A stretch of DNA of 64,000 bases from Neocallimastix lanati (nom. inval.) (GCA_016946835.1 JACVTC010000062.1:1-64000); one strand, 5' to 3'; numbered from the stretch's first letter, positions 10,419-21,524 are shown. Notes: generated by a model not told the origin, from the letters alone. A program made the numbers and translations.

Positions 10419-12863
10419 TTAGTTATTTTTGTTAAATTCTTTTAAGAGTTTAGAGCAATTTAAATTTTCTTCGGGTTCCCAAGATGCTTCAGATAAAGGA
10501 TAACCTTTCCATTTAATAAGATATTGGGTTTTGCCATAATGTTTCCTTTTATCAAGAATTTTTTCAACTTCGTATTCTTCTTCATTGTCAATAATTATCG
10601 GTGGTGGTGGTTCTTTCTTTCGTCCAAAGTGATCTTCATAAAATGGTTCAAGTTCAGAAACATGTATTACAGGATGGATTCTGATTTCTTTTGGTAAGTC
10701 TAACTTATATGAAACGGGAGAAATTTTCTTAATGATTTTATATGGACCAAGTTTTCTAGGTTTAAGTTTTTTATTTCCATTATGGATTATAAGTGAACTA
10801 TTAATCCACACTTTATCACCAGGTTTAAAATTTGGAGCTTCAATACGATGTTTGTTTGCGAATTCTTCTTGCTTTTTTCTTGCTTGTTGTAAATTTCCAT
10901 TAAGTGTTTTGAATAATTCTGAAAGGTCTTTTGTAAATTCATCAGCTCTAGGAACATCTGTACTGTTTGGAATTGATGGTGAATATCTTGGATTATATCC
11001 ATAGTTTGCATAAAAAGGTGAGTGCTTAATTGATTCTTGAATTGAATTATTATAACTGAATTCTGCTAGGAATAAAAAATTATACCAATCAGAACCTTTA
11101 AAGTTTGAATAACATCTTAAGTATTGTTCAATAACGGAGTTCACCCTCTCCGTTAAACCATTGGTTTGGTGATGAAAGGGAGAAGCAAGTTTCGTTGTGA
11201 TATTGAAGGATTTACAAATAGCTGACCAAAATTTTGAAGTGAATTGAGAATCTTTATCGGAAAAAAAATCGGAGGGTGGTTTATGAATACGGAAGAGGTC
11301 ATTTATGTCTTTCTTGGGAACAAATAAAACAGAAGCAGCAGCTGGAGATTTAGATTTTCTAATAAATTTTTTGTTTTCATTTTCTTTAATATATTTCTTT
11401 AAGACTAGAGATTCTTTTTCAGTTAGGGGATAAATTGGGTCATAATGAAGTTTATCATTTTGTTTGGGTTTAATCTCGCTATCAAAAGGACAATAAGAAG
11501 GTGAATCATTAGTGTATATTTCACTGAAAGTGTCTATAAATGGAAGTAATTTTTTTGGTAATGATTTGCTTATTTTATTATTGATTTCTTCATTTTCATT
11601 TTTGACATTTTGTTTAGTAGTATTTAAAGGAACATAAGAAGTAAAGGAGTTAGGGATGATTATACAATTTTCAACACAATAATTGGAATTAAATCTTAAG
11701 ACTTTATTTTTGAAGTCAATATCAGGATTGTGAGTAGACATCCATTCGAAACCTAAAATAGCACAATAAGAAGGAAGGTCAACCACATAGAATTGAGTCT
11801 TACATTTATGGTTATTATAAGTGATGGAAATAGGAAGAGTTTTTCCAAGAATAGTTTGCTTTCCACCGATGCCAGATACCTTAGGAAAATTAGTTTTGGT
11901 TGAATACGGGATATTATTTTCTTTAACATAGTAAATATCCATTAAATTAATTTGAGAACCAGTATCGAGAAGAATTTTAGCGGTAGAATTTGTATTATCA
12001 ATACTTAAAGAAAATTCGTAAATAGGAAGATTTGAGTCAGAAACTCTGGGTCTAGATATAGGTTTTGATTCGGGATTAGAAACATAAGTGCTACTTGATG
12101 AAGGTTTATTTTTATTTTTATATTTATTTTTAAGTGGACAATTGTCGAGAGAATGTTCAGAGGATCCACAATATAAACAAAGATTTTCTCTTCTTCTTCT
12201 TTCTTTTTCTTCTTGAGATAGAGGTCCATGAGGTTTGGATTTAAATTGCTTTTGGAAAAAGAATGATTTTTTGCTCTTTTTATTTTTATTATTATTACTA
12301 TTATTTGAATTTTGACCTTGAAGATTGGAGAATTGTCTGTGAGTAGAAATACGATTATCGATTCTCGATGCAATTGTTTGCATAGCAAAGAGGGTTTGAG
12401 GTCCAGGAAACATTTCTAAAATTCTAGTAGCAATATGGTCATGTAGACCGGCAAGAAAGGCGTCCATCTTGGCTTCTTCATTCCAAGAAGATTCATCGGC
12501 GTATTTATTAAATTCTAAAATATAATTTCTGACTTCACCAATTCGTTTTTGTTTGATTGTTCTTAATTTCTGGTTGGCAATAAAGGTAGAATCATAACTT
12601 CCAAATACTGATTTTAGTCTTGCAATGAATTGATTATAATTAAGGAGACAAGGATCTTGGTTTTCAATAAGGGTAGCAGCCCAATTCATGGCGTTTCCAT
12701 ACAAACGAGAAATGATATAGATTACTTTAGCTTCATCGTTTGCAAATCTTTCCGGTTGAATCATAAAAATAAGTTCCATTTTAGCTAGAAATCCTTTAAA
12801 GAATCGACGATCACCAGCAAAACCGTCCTTAAAGGTAGGATTTTCTTGGTTATAGTTGTCCAT
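10419..12863 (-). CDS. Gypsy Gag-protease-(deleted RT)-integrase-chromodomain polyprotein
   Basis: An 814-residue single frame. Residues 1-180 are a retrotransposon Gag capsid ([29 protein letters not shown]). A CCHC knuckle [14 protein letters not shown] lies at 229-242 and the aspartic protease motif LLDTGS at 298-303. Reverse transcriptase starts at about 470 ([15 protein letters not shown]) and stops at PKKD (516-519), where the protein jumps in frame into the integrase catalytic core. The second catalytic Asp (D536 in SDKDSQF) and Glu (E572 in NGLTER) are kept with 35 residues between them, but the first Asp, the zinc domain, the RT palm and RNase H are gone. A chromodomain ([25 protein letters not shown]) closes the protein at about 763-814. 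The deletion keeps the frame open, so a Gag-bearing protein could still be made. Autonomous copying is not possible. Confidence 0.92.
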   Translation of the reverse strand: MDNYNQENPTFKDGFAGDRRFFKGFLAKMELIFMIQPERFANDEAKVIYIISRLYGNAMNWAATLIENQDPCLLNYNQFIARLKSVFGSYDSTFIANQKLRTIKQKRIGEVRNYILEFNKYADESSWNEEAKMDAFLAGLHDHIATRILEMFPGPQTLFAMQTIASRIDNRISTHRQFSNLQGQNSNNSNNNKNKKSKKSFFFQKQFKSKPHGPLSQEEKERRRRENLCLYCGSSEHSLDNCPLKNKYKNKNKPSSSSTYVSNPESKPISRPRVSDSNLPIYEFSLSIDNTNSTAKILLDTGSQINLMDIYYVKENNIPYSTKTNFPKVSGIGGKQTILGKTLPISITYNNHKCKTQFYVVDLPSYCAILGFEWMSTHNPDIDFKNKVLRFNSNYCVENCIIIPNSFTSYVPLNTTKQNVKNENEEINNKISKSLPKKLLPFIDTFSEIYTNDSPSYCPFDSEIKPKQNDKLHYDPIYPLTEKESLVLKKYIKENENKKFIRKSKSPAAASVLFVPKKDINDLFRIHKPPSDFFSDKDSQFTSKFWSAICKSFNITTKLASPFHHQTNGLTERVNSVIEQYLRCYSNFKGSDWYNFLFLAEFSYNNSIQESIKHSPFYANYGYNPRYSPSIPNSTDVPRADEFTKDLSELFKTLNGNLQQARKKQEEFANKHRIEAPNFKPGDKVWINSSLIIHNGNKKLKPRKLGPYKIIKKISPVSYKLDLPKEIRIHPVIHVSELEPFYEDHFGRKKEPPPPIIIDNEEEYEVEKILDKRKHYGKTQYLIKWKGYPLSEASWEPEENLNCSKLLKEFNKNN

Positions 12864-13912
12864 ATTGAAATAAATAAGGTAGAGTAGAATAAGTTTTCAA
12901 AGATAAAGAATAGGCGGTAGAATCCAGAAGTTCCCAAAGTGGTAGTAGAGATTCCAATAATCCAAAAGGTAGATAGGTAGTAGAGATTCCAAAAGTTCAA
13001 AAGTTGTTTATTGGTAGGTTTCCAAGGTTAATGGATAAGAACACAAAATTTTAATAACACTTTATAATATTTTATAATTAAATATTTCTATTTTATAATT
13101 ATTTATCAAAAATTACTGAAATATAAACTAGATTATATAGTATTGGACCAACTAAATATATAATCTATCAAAGTTTTATACGATAAGTTCCTTTAGCCTT
13201 TTAGTGATAACGCAGATAAAATCGATTGTTAATGTCTTATAAACAAAAGAAAGTAATATTGTTAGATTCTTTATTATGTCTAACTTATTGTTAGCTGAAA
13301 AGAATAAAACAAATTATTTTCCCTTATATCAATAGTATCTGAACACCAAAATGTTACGAAAACAGAGACCAACTTCTGTCGCTTTGGAAGTCGTATAAAC
13401 CTTATATTTATATTTTAATCTTTGTTTTCTTAATTATAAAATTATTATATTAATTATAAAATTATTGATTGATAAAATAGAATAGTACTATTGACTCACA
13501 ACTATAGAAAAAACCGTCAGTACTATTATAACTAGTGCCGCGAGTAAGCACGAAATAAAAGTTTAAAATACTATATAATTTTAATCTTACGCCTTTGGTG
13601 ACGTAAGCTCCTTATTCGCCAGAGTTGTTGCAAACCTAGAACCGTTTTCCTTTATAATAGGCTACGGTGCTCTCTTATAGAGTTTTACCTAGTCTAGAAC
13701 CAAATCTATTCGTCGAGTGCAACACTAAAGAAGACAATTCTTCTAACTCTGTATATGAGCTCTATTCGCTCGTATAAACGCTTTTTTAAATAAATAAATA
13801 AAAAAAAATAAAATTGAACAGGTTTTTCTTGCTATTATTTCAAGCAAGTAATTTATTAAAATAATTAAAAATAAAAAATTATTATTACAATTATTAATAT
13901 TATTATTATTAT

Positions 13913-13948
<36 letters not shown>

Positions 13949-14199
13949 CTAAGCTAATTTAAAAAATTTATTATTTTTGTAATAAATTAAATGAAAAAAA
14001 TTTTTTTTTTTTTTTTATTTATCTAGAACTAATTGATTTATTCACTAAATTAATCTAAAATATTTATCTAAAAATTAAAAATTTTTTTCTTATTAAATTA
14101 ATTTAATATTATTTATCTAATTATTAATTAATTTTGTTGGGTAAATATTAGAATTAATTTTGAAGGGTTAAGGTAATACAAGATTAATTTAATATTATC

Positions 14200-14245
<46 letters not shown>

Positions 14246-14718
14246 GTTAAGGTAATGTAAGTTTTATCTTAATAGGGTAGTACAAGTTTAATTTGAATTA
14301 TATGATCGGGTAGTACAAGAATTTTTGTTATAAAAATTAATTTCAACAACCATAGGATTAGGATTATCCGGTAATATAATAGATACAAAGGATTGAATTA
14401 TATAATAGTGAGGGTAACTCAAAACAGACAAGGTGATAATTTGAATAGGAATCAATAGGCAGTAATTATTCGTCTGGGAGGAGATAGAATCCGAGATTAA
14501 AAGATATAGAAGTCCGGTATTAAAGAGATAGTAGATAAAAAGATTTATTCAAAGATTATTAGATTAAGATAGAGAGAACCGGAAGAGTAGGTATTAGTAA
14601 AAGTAGAAACCCAACGATTGCCAAAAGATATTGAGAAAGTAGAATTCCTAAAAGTACGGTAGAATGTCTGCGGGATAGCGCAAAGGTATTGAGGGCTTGG
14701 ATTAGCAGGTGCTTTTAT
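12864..14718 (-). other. Gypsy 5' leader, non-coding
   Basis: About 1.85 kb between the 5' LTR and the gag start, without a long frame. It has A/T tracts at 13800-14240 and GC-richer islands at 13360-13400 and 13530-13790. One island contains a perfect 6-bp hairpin CTTACG...CGTAAG (13586-13607). No TGG-type primer site is recognisable next to the LTR. The length is unusual for a gypsy leader and could hide packaging signals or an older insertion. Confidence 0.6.
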
Positions 14719-15363
14719 TGTAACGGAGGTGCTTCTATTGTAACGGCGGGACGTAGCATAGAAACACAGAAAAGAGAAAACTCAATAGGTTTACACTATC
14801 TGTATAAATAATTCGTTTTATTAAAAAATATTTTTTATTAATTATAAAATTTAAAATAATTATTAATATTAATCAACAAGGTAATATTTCGAATTACTTA
14901 TACGTTAATTATTATTAATAAAAGCACGAAGAAAAATATTTTCATTCGTGAAGTTCGCACTATTTATACTTTTAACGGAAAAACAGTTTTAACATGTAAA
15001 AATAATTTTAAAGAAATATTTAAAAATATGTTTGTAATAATTAATAATGTAAAGTTTCTAGAATATAGATTTTAATTGATGAAAATGAATCTTATCAAAA
15101 AAGAATAAAATAATTTATATAATAAGAATTTCTAAATTCATTTCGGTTGAATTACGAACCGAAAGAATCTTTAACTTTCTATAATTTTATACAGAAAGAA
15201 TATTCAAGAAGATATTATTAATAATTAATAAAATAATTAATAAAATAATTATTAATGCAAAATGGGTTGAGGTGTGAGTCGAACCCATGAAGTATTGGTC
15301 ATGGTCAGTATAACTAACCATTGAACCAAAGTTCTAATTTTACTAACTGAAGATTTCGTTACA
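14719..15363 (-). repeat. Gypsy 5' LTR (645 bp)
   Basis: The transcription-side LTR of the minus-strand element, identical by eye to 9446-10090. It carries the same tRNA-like box A/box B sequence (about 15281-15349) near its element-5' end and the same AT-rich centre. Confidence 0.95.
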
Positions 15364-16107
15364 GTTACCATATATAGATGGTTCTGATGAACTCACAAGA
15401 TCCATGTGAATTAATTCAAAGGTGCCTTTAGTTTTATTTTCAGACCTAGGATATTGAAAATTTTTAAGTTTTGCTCTTGAGCAAATAGGACACTTTTGTT
15501 TAATGGGTATATCCTTTAGTTTCTCTTTAATAAGGTCAATATTAAAATGACCCAGTCTTCTGTGCCATAATTCAAGATTATTATTTGATGCATTCTCTAA
15601 ATTATAGCAAACAATAGATTTTTTATTAAAATTTAAATTTTTTAATGTTGTATATAATTTGTATGTTTTAGAATCATTTGAAAATATTGTACAAATTTTA
15701 TTCTTTACTTTATTATACAATGTAACACAATTTTTATTATTGCATTTATAAAAAATTATTTTATAATTTTTATTTATAAGTTGATCAATTGAGATGAGAT
15801 TTCTTTTGAATTCTGGAATATATAAAACATTATTAAGTTTGATTTTTGTATTGTTAACGTATCCAATGTATTGTCCAATAGATTTCGCTATGACGTATTC
15901 CCCCGTAGCAAAGTAAATTAATCTATGTATCCTTTTGACGTTAGTAAGTATGTTTACATCATTTGTCATATGATACGATGCACCAGAATCCAGTGTCCAA
16001 CATTGTACGCTATTGTTATTGAAATCTTCATCTATGTTATTTTGTATATTGTCAACAGTATAGTATTGATAACTGTGTTGCAATATACCTTGCTTATCTA
16101 AAAATTT
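15364..16107 (-). pseudogene. Copia protease and integrase N-terminal part, cut by the gypsy insertion
   Basis: The pol frame contains the protease signature CWTLDSGASYHMTND, then the GAG pre-integrase zinc domain (LWHRRLGHFN with CPICSRAK), and the first integrase Asp in FELIHMDLV. It is cut at the GTTAC target duplication and resumes at 9440. The first ATG is at 16081-16083, but the frame is open back to a slippery heptamer at 16101-16107, so it is more likely reached by ribosomal frameshifting from gag than by its own start. Confidence 0.85.
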
Positions 16108-17198
16108 ATATGTTTGTTTTTGTTGAATTTTTGATCCCTTTGTTTACCTTTGCTATTATTCAATACTATAGCTAAGTTATTTTGATTCTCCTCATTATTA
16201 TTGTAATCAGCTGTAAATGCCTCTGAATAAGAGTCATCATATCCCTTATCTTCTGCATTATTAGCTTGATATCTTCTTCTTTTGTTGTATCTTTTGTTGT
16301 GATTAGGAGATTGATGTTCATTTTTATTTATATATTTACCTTTGCTTTTCCTTGCTATTTGTTTATCAGAACAATATTTTGCGATATGTCCTCTTTTATT
16401 GCATTTATAACAAATAACATTATTTGTTCTGTTGAAACTATTATATTTTTTAAAGTTATTATTTTTATTATAGCTGTATAGAGCCATACCTTGTGTTTTC
16501 TTGATTTCTTTATCTTTCAATTGTTTTAATCTTGGTACGGACTTTATCATATGGGAGCAACACTTATCCCAGTCATCTTGATATTCCATCATATTTGATT
16601 TAGATTGAATATCATCAGGTAAAGCAGACCATAAATAATCAAAATTTTCATCTGAGGATGGTTCCGCATTCAATTCCCTTAACTTATTGAATTTATTTAT
16701 CATATTTGAAAGAAATAAGTTGAAATCTTCATTTCTATCGTATTTCATTTCATCTAATTCATTTTTTATTTCGGTCTTTAATGCATTATTACTTTTCTTA
16801 AAACTAATTTTAATATTATTCCAAATATCATAAGAAGACTTTTCCTCGAAGCCAACCTTCATAAGTAATTCATCAGATATATTCTCACTGATAAGCCATT
16901 TTGCTTTACAGTCTTCTTTAATCATGTCTTTTGTTATTTTCTTTTTGTAATATTTATCACTGGTTCCAATTACCTTAATCAGTCCTTCCTCGTACTCGGA
17001 ATCAGTTTTATTAATCTTAGGTAGCATATCTTTCTCAATGCATTCCTCAAGACCATTTATAATAAATAATAGTTTCATCTTAATTGCCCAAACTTCATAG
17101 TAGTCACAATCAATTTCCAACTTCTTGAATGTGCCATTTGAGTTGTTTGTTATGAACTTATCAATTTTGAAGTTTGACATTTTAAATTGAAATTTCAA
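16098..17198 (-). CDS. Copia Gag protein
   Basis: A 366-residue Gag of the UBN2/copia type: N-terminal capsid helices (KLEIDCDYYEVWAIKMKLL, KAKWLISENISDELL, SSYDIWNNIKISF), then a CCHC zinc knuckle CYKCNKRGHIAKYC at 263-276, and a basic, Asn/Lys-rich tail that would bind RNA. The frame is intact, with an ATG at 17196-17198 and a second in-frame Met six codons later. It ends at TAG 16098-16100 inside a slippery sequence leading into pol. The protein would form virus-like particles in the cytoplasm; whether this copy is expressed is unknown. Confidence 0.9.
   Translation of the reverse strand: MKFQFKMSNFKIDKFITNNSNGTFKKLEIDCDYYEVWAIKMKLLFIINGLEECIEKDMLPKINKTDSEYEEGLIKVIGTSDKYYKKKITKDMIKEDCKAKWLISENISDELLMKVGFEEKSSYDIWNNIKISFKKSNNALKTEIKNELDEMKYDRNEDFNLFLSNMINKFNKLRELNAEPSSDENFDYLWSALPDDIQSKSNMMEYQDDWDKCCSHMIKSVPRLKQLKDKEIKKTQGMALYSYNKNNNFKKYNSFNRTNNVICYKCNKRGHIAKYCSDKQIARKSKGKYINKNEHQSPNHNKRYNKRRRYQANNAEDKGYDDSYSEAFTADYNNNEENQNNLAIVLNNSKGKQRDQKFNKNKHINF
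16101..16107 (-). promoter_or_regulatory. Candidate -1 ribosomal frameshift heptamer between gag and pol
   Basis: In the gag frame the last codons read ATA AAT TTT TAG, giving the canonical slippery heptamer A_AAT_TTT directly before the gag stop. Slipping back one base gives AAA TTT TTA GAT AAG, which is the pol frame that leads into the protease. No obvious stem-loop downstream was found by eye. Confidence 0.65.
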
Positions 17199-17288
17199 AA
17201 ATAATTAAAACTTGTAATTCTTAAAAAATAATTAAATATACTAATTTTGTTATTTTGAATATATTGTAAAATATTTTTAAAGCTCAAA

Positions 17289-17303
17289 ATGAGACTCTTA
17301 ATC
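17289..17303 (-). promoter_or_regulatory. Copia primer binding site, complementary to the tRNA-Lys(CUU) anticodon arm
   Basis: Immediately inside the 5' LTR the plus strand reads ATGAGACTCTTAATCT (17289-17304), the same as the anticodon stem-loop strand of eukaryotic tRNA-Lys(CUU). The element RNA is therefore complementary to an internal tRNA segment, as in Drosophila copia and Ty5, which use half-tRNAs, but with Lys rather than initiator Met. Confidence 0.7.
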
Positions 17304-17640
17304 TATTAGAATTCACACTTCAAATTTCGTAATTTCAAATTTTATTTATTATTTTATTAATATTTATTTATTTATTTATAATTATAGTTAACTACTTTTT
17401 AATAATTATTTTTAATATTCTTTTTTATATATATTTTTACTACATAAATTTTAATTATGTCACAATTATATTTTATGTGTTATTACATAAATGTTTTATG
17501 TACGTCATACATGCGCCATATTACAATTTATATAATAGTTGATAATCTTAATAATTTACAATATTTATATATAAAATTTATATATGTTATTTTGTTTAAT
17601 AACAAGAATAATATTCATATATTAAATTTTATTTCTAACA
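17304..17640 (-). repeat. Copia 5' LTR (337 bp)
   Basis: Uninterrupted LTR, TATTAGAATTC...TTCTAACA on the plus strand. It contains a single copy of TTTATGTGTTATTACAT, the target that is duplicated around the SINE in the other LTR. Confidence 0.92.
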
Positions 17641-18176
17641 TATTTTACTTCCTAATCGATTATGTTAAAGTTTTAAATATTTTTAATTTCATTAAAATTT
17701 TAAATTTTTATATCTTAAATTTCGCATTTCCTTATTTAATTAGTACTTATCTTTATATATTTATCTATGATAATGTCTCTTTGAATTTATATACATGAAA
17801 ATTATAATAAAAATAATAAATCATTTAACTTAATTCAAATATTATAATAGTTATATATTATAATTATCAAATAAAAATTATAATAGATAAGTTAATAAAA
17901 ATAAATAATAAATAATAAATAATAAATAATAAATAATAAATAATAAATAATAAATAATAAATAATAAATAATAAATAATAAATAATAAATAATAAATAAT
18001 AATAAATAAAAAATAATAAATAATAAATAATAAATAATTAAATAATAAATAATAAATAATAAATATTAAATAATTAAATAATAAATATTAAATAATAAAT
18101 AATAAATAAAAAAGAAAAATAAAAAAAAATCTTATGTCCATAAACAATTATAATTATGACTTTTATTTTATTAATT

Positions 18177-18218
<42 letters not shown>

Positions 18219-18490
18219 GCCAATTAAAATAATAGTTTATTGGAATATTTATTATATTCATTGTTAAAAAATTTGGAATTAAAATAAAATAATTAAATAT
18301 GATATTTAAACAAGACCAATGATATTTTAATATAATAAGAAAAAAACATATATATAAATCAATAATTTTTTTTTTTTTTTTTATTCCAAAGTAAAAATAT
18401 ATTTTTATAAAGTAAAAATATATAATATTTATAAAATATTTATCCTAATTTTTATTTAATTTATCATTTATTTTTTAATTTAATAAAAAA
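17641..18490. repeat. Continuation of the duplicated segment (copy B) with heptamer array
   Basis: 17641-17890 continues the match to 2080-2340. A heptamer array AAATAAT fills about 17901-18110, followed by poly-A at 18178-18216. The stretch 18225-18490 is AT-rich and leads into the start of ankyrin copy B. No coding capacity. Confidence 0.85.
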
Positions 18491-18493
18491 AAC

Positions 18494-19826
18494 AATGACT
18501 TCTTCACAAAATAAAAAAAATGATAAATTAAAAAAACAAATATTAACTTTAAAATTAAACCATTTATAAAAGTTGTTGATAATGGAAATATAGAAATATT
18601 AAAAACTTCAATAAATAATATCAATAAAAATAATTCAAAAAAAAATTGATATTCCTTTGGAGATCTATAAAAATGGCTTACTTACTTCTAATAGGTTAAA
18701 TTTTATGATAAAAAAATATAGCGATATTCTATATATATCTTCTTCTTTACTAAGGAAATTGATAATAAAAAATGAAATTCAATTATTAAATACTATTTTT
18801 GGAAACTTTAAATTTTATGGTAATGATTTTATTAAAATGTTACTTTTTCAATATAAAAATAAAATCTCAACTTCTCTCACTTCTGTAAATGGTATAATGT
18901 CTAATGATCAATATAATATTTCTATAAATCATTCTACAGAAAATTTTCAAGATTATTTTGTAAAATTATGCAAAGATGGAAAATAAAATATAATTAAATA
19001 TTTAATTGAACATGGAGCCGATGTAAATAAAGTAAATCAATATAATGAAACACCATTATATTGTACATGTCGAAAGGGAAATGAAAAAACAGTAAAATAT
19101 TTAGTTGAACATGGTGCCAATATAAAAATAGTAAATATGAACGGTTATTCACCATTATTAATGGCATGCAAAAGTGGAAATGAAAATCTTGTAAAATATT
19201 TAGTTGAACTTGGAGCCGATGTAAATAAAGAAAATAAATATAATGAAACACCATTATATTGTGCATGTCGAAAGGGAAATGAAAAAATAGTAAAATATTT
19301 AATTGAACATGGAGCCGATGTAAATAGAGTAAATCAATATAATGAAACACCAATATATTGTACATGTCGAAAGGGAAATGAAAAAATAGTAAAATATTTA
19401 TTTGAACACGGAGCTGATGTAAATAAAATAAATCAATATAATGAAACACCCATTATATGGTGCATGTGAAGAAGGAAATGAAAAAATAGTAAAATATTTA
19501 GTTGAACATGGTGCCAATATAAAAATATATATATATAAAAATAGATGAACGGTTATTCACCTTTATTTATGGCATGTAAAAGTGGAAATAAAAATCTTGT
19601 AAAATATTTAGTTGAACTTGGAGCTGATATAAATGACAAATCACGTAATGGTGATACACCTTTAATTATGGCACGCAAAAGTAGAAATGGAAATCTAGTG
19701 AAATATTTAGTTGAACATGGAGCAGTTATTAATAAAGAAATACCGCAATTTCGTGTATCGGAAAGAGGAAACGAAAATTTAATAAAATATTTAGTTGAAT
19801 ATGGAGCAGATATAAAATATAAATAA
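18494..19826 (+). pseudogene. Ankyrin-repeat protein gene, copy B, broken by stops and frameshifts
   Basis: The sister of the gene at 2735-3979. An ATG at 18494 opens MTSSQNKKNDKL, but the frame is lost in an A-rich stretch within 75 bp. The N-terminal module follows from about 18640 (IPLEIYKNGLLTSNRLNF). A TAA at 18984-18986 replaces the codon that is GAT in copy A. Ankyrin repeats continue in the same frame to about 19447, where an extra C in ACACCC shifts the frame, and an AT microsatellite at 19525-19540 shifts it back. The final piece 19545-19826 ends at a natural TAA. Seven or eight repeats of the form GNEKIVKYLIEHGADVNK are visible. Non-functional as it stands. Confidence 0.85.
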
Positions 19827-20384
19827 ATTGATCTTATAGAAAATATAAATAAAGATAAAAAATGTAAGAGAAAAAATATAAGAGAAAAAATGTTATAAAA
19901 TATATATAAATATTTTATAGTAATTAAAAACAAACAACAAACAAACAAATAAATAAAAAAAGAAATAATAAATATTAAAAAATTATAAAAGTATTAAAAG
20001 CAATATAAATGCATTATAATAAAAATAATATAGTATAAAATAATATAACCAAAATTAAATAAAAAAAAAATACTAAAAATTATATTATATAATGTATATT
20101 TTATAAAATTATGTTGATTATAAATATATAGAAATATTAAATAGTTCAATAAATCTATTATCTTTGAAATATATATATAAAAAAAAGTTTTGTTTCCTAT
20201 GATAGATTATTTTTTGTAATAAAAAATTATCTCGATTCTCCATACATATATTATTTCTTTATTAAGGAAAATAATAAGAATTGAAAAAGTTCAATTATTG
20301 AACTTTTAAAGAAATTGTTATATGAAATTTTAATTACAATTATTAAAAAAAGCTTAAAATTATTTTTTAGAACTTGTAATATTT
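19827..20384 (+). pseudogene. Non-coding tail and a further trace of the ankyrin N-terminal module
   Basis: 19827-20095 repeats the (AAAC)n-rich 3' flank seen after copy A at 4080-4260. At 20100-20330 a heavily damaged match to the start of copy C is visible (KYIYKKKFCF, then a FIKENNKN-like piece) with frameshifts throughout. It suggests that the array contained at least two tandem units per segment. Confidence 0.5.
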
Positions 20385-20535
20385 TTTTTTTTTTACTTCG
20401 GTATGTACAGCCAAGGAATGGTATCCTCTCACATACTGAAGTGCTATGACTACCTTAATATATATATATGTAATATTTAAATATTTTAATAAAATATTTA
20501 TAAACCACTGGAAGTATATTTTCTCCCTAGTCCCC
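20385..20535. mobile_element. Short retroelement-like fragment
   Basis: Starts after a T tract with ACTTCGGTATGTACAGCC and ends with GAAGTATATTTTCTCCCTAG then TCTAAAAAA. It is similar to 21530-21712, and its end resembles the LINE 3' end at 47165-47189. Probably a non-autonomous element or a chimeric LINE end; too short to classify. Confidence 0.5.
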
Positions 20536-21220
20536 AGTCTAAAAAAAAAAAAAAGAAAATATTTTTTAATAAGAAATTTTAATAATATTAAGTAATAAAA
20601 AAATTTAAAATAATTAATTTAATAAATTAAAATTTATTAATACTATTTTTAAAATAAAACTTGTTAATAAGATATATTTAAAATTATTTTTATAAAAGAA
20701 TTAATATAAACAGAAAAATATATAAAAGTTAAGTAATAAAACTTGTAAAGTTTTTAATTATAATAAGTAATTTAATAAATTATATTTATTAATTATATTT
20801 TTAAAATAAAACTTTTTAATAAGAGACGTTTAAAATTATTTTAAAGAAGATGAAATTAATATAAACAGAAAAATATATATTAATACTATAATATTTGAAA
20901 AAAAAAATTAACATAAATTTATCTATTTTTAATTATATAATATAAGTAATAAAACTAATAAAGATTTTAATTATAATAATTAATAAAATTATATTTAATT
21001 AATTATATTTTTAAAATAAAACTATGTTTAAATTAGTCATATAGAAGATTGAAATTAATATAAATAGAAATATATATATTAATGTCATAATTTAAAAAAT
21101 ATATAAAACACATTAAATTAAAATAAATTTATCTATTTTTATTTATGTATTAAGCAATAAAACTTGTAATAAGAGATTTTAGTTATAATAATTAATTTAA
21201 TAAAATTTATTTTATAGATT
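20536..21220. other. AT-rich degenerate repeats, no gene
   Basis: Imperfect copies of a unit containing AAAATAAAACTTGTTAATAA and AATATAAACAGAAAAATATA recur every 200 bp or so. Similar copies are found at 21740-22080. No frame longer than a few dozen codons. Confidence 0.6.
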
Positions 21221-21221
21221 A

Positions 21222-21524
21222 TTTTTTATAACATGCAATAAACATCTCTTAATTATAGTTATTTAAATTTCTAATTAAAAATTCAATAAAAATAATTTCA
21301 AACATTGCTTATAAACAAGTTTTATTTTAAAAATTATAATCTATAAAATAAATTTTATTAATTAAAAATAATTTAAAATTATTTTTTATAACATGCAATA
21401 AACATTTCTTAATTATAATTATTCAAATTTCTTATTATAAATTCAATATAATAATTTCAAACATTGCTTATAAACAAATTTTATTTTAAAAATTATAATT
21501 TTAAATTATTTTTTATAACATGTA

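Larger units (their letters stand above)
9446..15363 (-). mobile_element. Ty3/gypsy chromovirus LTR retrotransposon inserted in the copia integrase
   Basis: A 5918-bp element on the minus strand with two 645-bp LTRs (9446-10090 and 14719-15363) that look identical by eye, ends TGTAACGG...TTCGTTACA, and 5-bp target duplications GTTAC at 9441-9445 and 15364-15368. Inside is a single Gag-protease-integrase-chromodomain frame (10419-12863) lacking most of reverse transcriptase and RNase H. LTR identity and exact target duplications indicate a recent insertion, so the deleted form was probably mobilised by another element's enzymes. Confidence 0.95.
6071..17640 (-). mobile_element. Ty1/copia LTR retrotransposon, interrupted by a gypsy element and a SINE
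   Basis: The element lies on the minus strand, with 337-bp LTRs (6071-6867 once the SINE is subtracted, and 17304-17640), 5-bp target duplications TATTT (6066-6070 and 17641-17645), a primer site at 17289-17303 and a polypurine tract at 6868-6880. Domain order from the right is gag, protease, integrase, Asn-rich spacer, RNase H, the Pseudoviridae order. The reverse-transcriptase core is missing. Without the gypsy insertion (9446-15368) and the SINE (460 bp with its duplication) it would be about 5.2 kb. The two LTRs differ at two positions that I can see, so it is young but older than the gypsy element inside it. Confidence 0.93.
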
